Assembly: GCA_013400155.1 (NCBI GenBank)
Contig: VXBM01001105.1
Span: 17,149 to 81,148, forward strand
Origin: Helopsaltes ochotensis
Taxonomy: Eukaryota > Chordata > Aves > Passeriformes > Locustellidae
Length of the DNA: 64,000 nt
Direction of reading: 5' to 3'
Positions 60,001 through 64,000 of the stretch are shown here, one piece after another. The notes under the pieces were generated by a model. The model was not told the DNA's origin and did no database searches. It saw only the letters and a program-made list of their open reading frames with translations. Position 1 is the stretch's first letter. Each line of letters opens with the position of its first letter. A program made the translations under genes and the position numbers.

Positions 60001-63000
60001 CCTGGCAGGTCTTGGACAGCCAGAGCCCTCAGAAGGAGAGAGGGGCTGCAGGAGCCAGGCACCCAAAGCTGATTCCTCCACGGCACTCGGTGCAATAACC
60101 ACACTGCAAGGCTGCCTGCACCTCACAGCTCACTGATGCACTGTTTTAGTTGGACATTCAGTGTAGCAACACAAAACCAGCACTTTACAAACAGAAATAT
60201 TCCACTCGAGTGGAACATCTGCGATCCTTAGGCACTATTGAAACAATTCACCCTCTCAATTCACACGGCACGTAAACAAACAAAGAAAACAAAATGTGAT
60301 AAACATAAAAAAACCCCAAGGCAAATGGCTATGCATGTGCCCAACTGGTTGTTTCCTGACAAGGCTACTCTGTTCCCTACAATAGTTGACAGTAGGAGAA
60401 ATAATTCTAAAGGCACTGAGACATTATTGCTTACTTGAAATGGGAGATAGAAAAAATACCAAAGGCATGCTGATAATAAAGAAAATTATAAAGCAACTCA
60501 GCTAAGTAAGAAACTGTACCAGTGCCAGCGGAATCACTGGAGGTATCAGTACTGGGACTATCTTGATAGTCAGACATTTAAAACCTGTATTTCCCACTGG
60601 CTCCATCGGAAATGATGTTGACAATCCACGTTCTCTTACAGAAGGCCCTCAGGCAGCAAGGGGAGCAGGAGCACTAAGATGACACAGATTTAGTTCAGAA
60701 TCAAAGACAGACAGCTGTCTTGCAGAAGAGTTACCATTCTGCAACAACCTCAAACTTTACACCTCCTTCAACAAACTTGTCAATACCTCGCCTTGTGTTC
60801 ACCTTGATGCCTCTCCTCATCCCCACCTCTGATCCTTTTCTCCAATATTCAATGTTTACATGTCCAGCTCCTCAGCACTCCCTGGCCCCTCAGGTAGGAG
60901 CTCCAGGAGCCCTCCTCCTGCTCCAGGAGTGACACCCTGGAGCCCAGCACCTGCCTGAGGTGTAGTCAGTGCCACCTGCTAAATGAAACCAGATGGAATA
61001 AGAAGGCAATAAAACCCTCTGCAGCTTGTAAATCCACTCTGGGAACGGGGGGAAAAGATGAGAGATCCACAAAGCTGCCAAAGAGCAAACAGGGAAAGCA
61101 TCTCTGTCCTGTGCCAGACCCCAGGCTGGTGAGCAGGGATGACTGCTCCTGGTGTCAGCCTTTCCCCTCTGCAGATACAGCAAGGAAAAGAGGGCAATAC
61201 CATGGAGTAAGGCAGACAAGCCAACCTTTCAAAGGCCACTTGGCCTCTGCCAGAAGGGCTCTGCACCCCAAGTGTGCTGACTGCCACATGCAGCTTGCTC
61301 AGGTGGAACAGAACTTGCCAGTGTCCACAGGAACAGGCTGCTAAAGTAGGTACGTGCACAATCTACCCAATCTGGAGTTTTTCAGCAGTGGGAGCACCCC
61401 CAGGTGCTTCATTGCCTCCATACCCATTAGAAATGGGGCAGAGAGATCATCGTGACCTGCAAGTCAGCCAGGTTCACACATGCCCTTAGCTTTGCCACTG
61501 CCACTCTCGACTGAGACACCAAGGCTCAGCAGAGGGAAGCAGGAACAGGAAACCCAACATCTCTGGCTGCAATCTTCCTTTCCAACAGACGAACCACAAG
61601 GGTGACATGTCCCACTTGGAAAATGCTCTAATGTACAATATCGTATGAGTTAATCCTATCTGACACATGGATTGCATCTGCACTGTCCTTTTTCCATCCC
61701 CCAGAGTACGGACAGCTAAAATCTATTCAGCAACGGAGCTGTAATGACAAACTGTCCTCTCAGGAGCTCTGAGTTTCTCTGACATGGTTCCAAAAATAAT
61801 TAGCAAAGTGCAGACAAAAGTACCAGCGATTACTAAACAAAAACCCCCACAACAATGTCCGTGCTAAATTAAATATCCAAAGCCTCGGGATTAAAAATTC
61901 TTTCCGTGTTCTTTTCCAGCTGCACTGTGTATCTCACTTTTCTCATTTATCAGCTGGGTAAGGCCAAATTCTAGCTATGCCTACTTTCTACCTGACATCA
62001 AAGCACTTCATTCATATTACAAAGTGCAATATCCTGATCATGTTTCCCAGTTGGATTGTGAACCCACATCAGGCTGAGCTGCTGCAAAACCATCACCATT
62101 GCAACTTCCAGTGACACTGCATGGGACATAACTGAATCTGCACAAAAATCTCCTAAAGCATCTTCACTTGATCAAACTACCTCAAAGGGTTTCAGCCCCA
62201 TGCTTGCCTGTAACACTATGTTTTCTAAAAAAAATCTGTATTTCTTTGAAAAGATTATGTGCCCTTGTTGAGTCCAAGTGCAGATGAAGGGGAAAAAAAT
62301 AGATGAAACAAAACATGTACCAAAAAGGCAAAAGATAAATTAAATGCAAACGAATTTTATTTATAAATGGAGAAATCTTATTGCACAAGAACTGCCACAA
62401 GGCCACTAGGAGTGAAGCCACACAAGCCAGGATGTGGATACAGAGTTTTATCTGCTCCCTGCTGCTTGCACATCCATGCACGTCAAGATCTACTGACCAT
62501 TAATGCAAAATACAGTATTTTCTTCCAGGTAGAGGGGGGAAAAAACCCAAAACAAACAAAGAAAGCCTTCCATCTCTTCAGTCCTTTTGGATGCTGAAAA
62601 ACACATGCTGTATATTCATTTCTATTTTACTGTGCAGCAGCGCGCTCACACACAGCTTCTCTATTTAAAGTCTACCCAAATGATGCAGTAATTAAGCAAA
62701 ATTTGAATTCTGAGTTAATATACTCTTATGAATAACAATTACTTTAATTCACACTTAATTTGTTTTGAATGCCAACTTTAACTTAATTGAATTATTAATT
62801 TGAATAACAATGTCTACACAGGAATTCAAAGTGGTCGAACAAATCACTATAACTTCAATTCATCAGCACAAACTCTGAGAAAAGGAGAGCTTAGTGCAAG
62901 AAGGTGTGGGGGAACGCATTAAACAAATGAACTGTACACGCTGCTTAATTAAAAGAAGGTTGCGCCCATTTAGTTCTGCAGTGCAGAACTTGGTGTCCAT

Positions 63001-64000
63001 ATGAAAAATCAGATATTTAATTACAGTTGGCATTTCGGAACCTCCTGCTGGTTGCTACTTTCTTGCTCAAAGAGTGACCTCATTCCTAAACTTATCACTG
63101 GGAGAACTCTGTTACAAACTGCAAACAAGCTTCTATTTGTTTTAGAGTGGATCACTGAAACTTCATTGTTTAAAACATTTAAACAATATCTGGAATCCTT
63201 CATGGAATGTGCTGCTTCCAGTTCATAAAACAGTCACTTGGATTAATTACTGTCTTGTGGTAATTGGAATGAGAAGTTTCTGAATTTTGTTCTGGTTTTG
63301 CATAGACAATTTGATATTCAAAACACATCCATTTAAAGGGAAGGACCACACAAATATGTCCTGCCACCTTTGCAGTTGTGGATTGATAACTCAGCTCAAA
63401 AATGGGTATTGTCTGCCTGCAAAATACTGTGTTCTGTGGGCATTGTGCTTATTGATCACATCTGTTATAACCGAAGTGATATTGCCTTTTCTTTCTCTAA
63501 AAAAGAGGAAATGGAGCTGTATAGAATGTGCTGATGAATGACACTGGATATGCTCTGTTCCTGTGTGATATTATTGAGATGGTTTAACCTCAGCCCTGGC
63601 CATGACAAGGCACTGCCCATGCCTCACCACAACAGATTGACAGAATTTTTTTTAAAAAATAAATAAATCCTCCCAAACAATACACACCAAATTTAAAAGT
63701 GCTCGTCCAAATTTTCCTCCAAAATCCCATCAACTAGCATTTCATATAAACACAGCTTCTGAAATATTTTCCTTCTCCCCATTGAATGAGAGGCATCACT
63801 GGCATGTCTCCCTTAGGATGAGGCACTGTGTAAGTCATCTCTTGCTTTGGTAGCATCCTTTGTATTTACAGAGATCACACTAAAAACATTTTGCCCTGAA
63901 TGCCCTCAGCAAACACCACACTATTTCCTGGCTCATAGCTCCTAAATTCCACCTTCTTGAATAATTAATTTGTACATCTCCAAGTGTTGTCTCTCTCCTC
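57010..64000 (-). other. GAS2: GAS2 upstream intron (partial, at least 7 kb)
   Basis: This is the intron before the earliest GAS2 exon seen. I read it for the first coding exon and did not find it. It contains a phase-compatible candidate exon at 60520-60577, a 16-bp palindrome at 60200, and GC-richer patches at 59790-60080 and 60880-61350. There is no other supported feature up to the window edge. Confidence 0.7.
60520..60577 (-). other. Speculative alternative first coding exon of GAS2
   Basis: An ATG at 60577-60575 opens MSDYQDSPSTDTSSDSAGT plus one base G, and then meets a GTACAG donor. The leftover base has exactly the phase needed to join the exon at 57009, giving a G-R-E-I-T junction with the same glycine as the normal transcript. 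Such a product would lack the start of the CH domain. Against it: the Kozak context is weak (T at -3), the donor is not strong, and no promoter motif is evident. Phase match alone has a one-in-three chance. Confidence 0.15.

Noticed and set aside
60200..60215. Perfect 16-bp palindrome TTCCACTCGAGTGGAA
   Set aside because: About one such palindrome is expected by chance in a window of this size, and nothing around it suggests a site.
63576..63640. GAGATGGTTTAACCTCAGCC, resembling an avian LTR segment
   Set aside because: The similarity is short and from memory only, with no other LTR signals nearby.

Overview
This is a window of vertebrate nuclear DNA, and all reliable coding sequence in it belongs to two genes split by introns. 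Left to right these are the 3' part of SVIP (small VCP/p97-interacting protein) on the plus strand and most of GAS2 (growth arrest-specific 2) on the minus strand. Their 3' ends face each other across about 5 kb. The same convergent SVIP/GAS2 pairing is known from the human 11p14 region. Short CR1-type LINE tails, a low density of interspersed repeats, endogenous-retrovirus LTR-like blocks and compact SVIP introns suggest a bird, probably a songbird. The species call is an inference.

Layout. Positions 1-2480 hold SVIP exons 2-4; exon 1, with the start codon and myristoylation site, is not recognised and presumably lies to the left. The SVIP 3'UTR probably ends near 2895. Positions 2.9-8.0 kb are intergenic, with a small CpG-rich patch (about 5.9-6.34 kb) and a CR1 tail. 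From about 8.0 kb to the right edge everything is GAS2. Six coding exons are placed at 56885-57009, 46092-46233, 37173-37236, 33157-33301, 29885-29992 and 8443-8661, in transcript order. All splice sites are GT-AG, and all junction phases agree. Together they encode about 267 residues: the CH domain from its first quarter onward, the serine/proline linker and the complete GAR domain. The first coding exon (about 48 residues by comparison with human) is not in the window and should lie beyond 64000. The introns are roughly 7+, 10.7, 8.9, 3.9, 3.2 and 21.2 kb.

The rest is intronic or intergenic DNA. It contains simple repeats, a 44-bp minisatellite interrupted by an N run, an AT-rich N run, LTR-like blocks, CR1 tails, and a 185-bp inverted repeat inside the 21-kb GAS2 intron that could fold into double-stranded RNA in the pre-mRNA. 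I see no tRNA, rRNA, CRISPR array, bacterial operon or other new multi-gene system. Most long open frames here are chance frames in introns. The observations most worth a second look are the intronic inverted repeat, the phase-compatible possible alternative first exon of GAS2 near 60.5 kb, the CpG patch between the two genes, and the N runs that coincide with tandem repeats.
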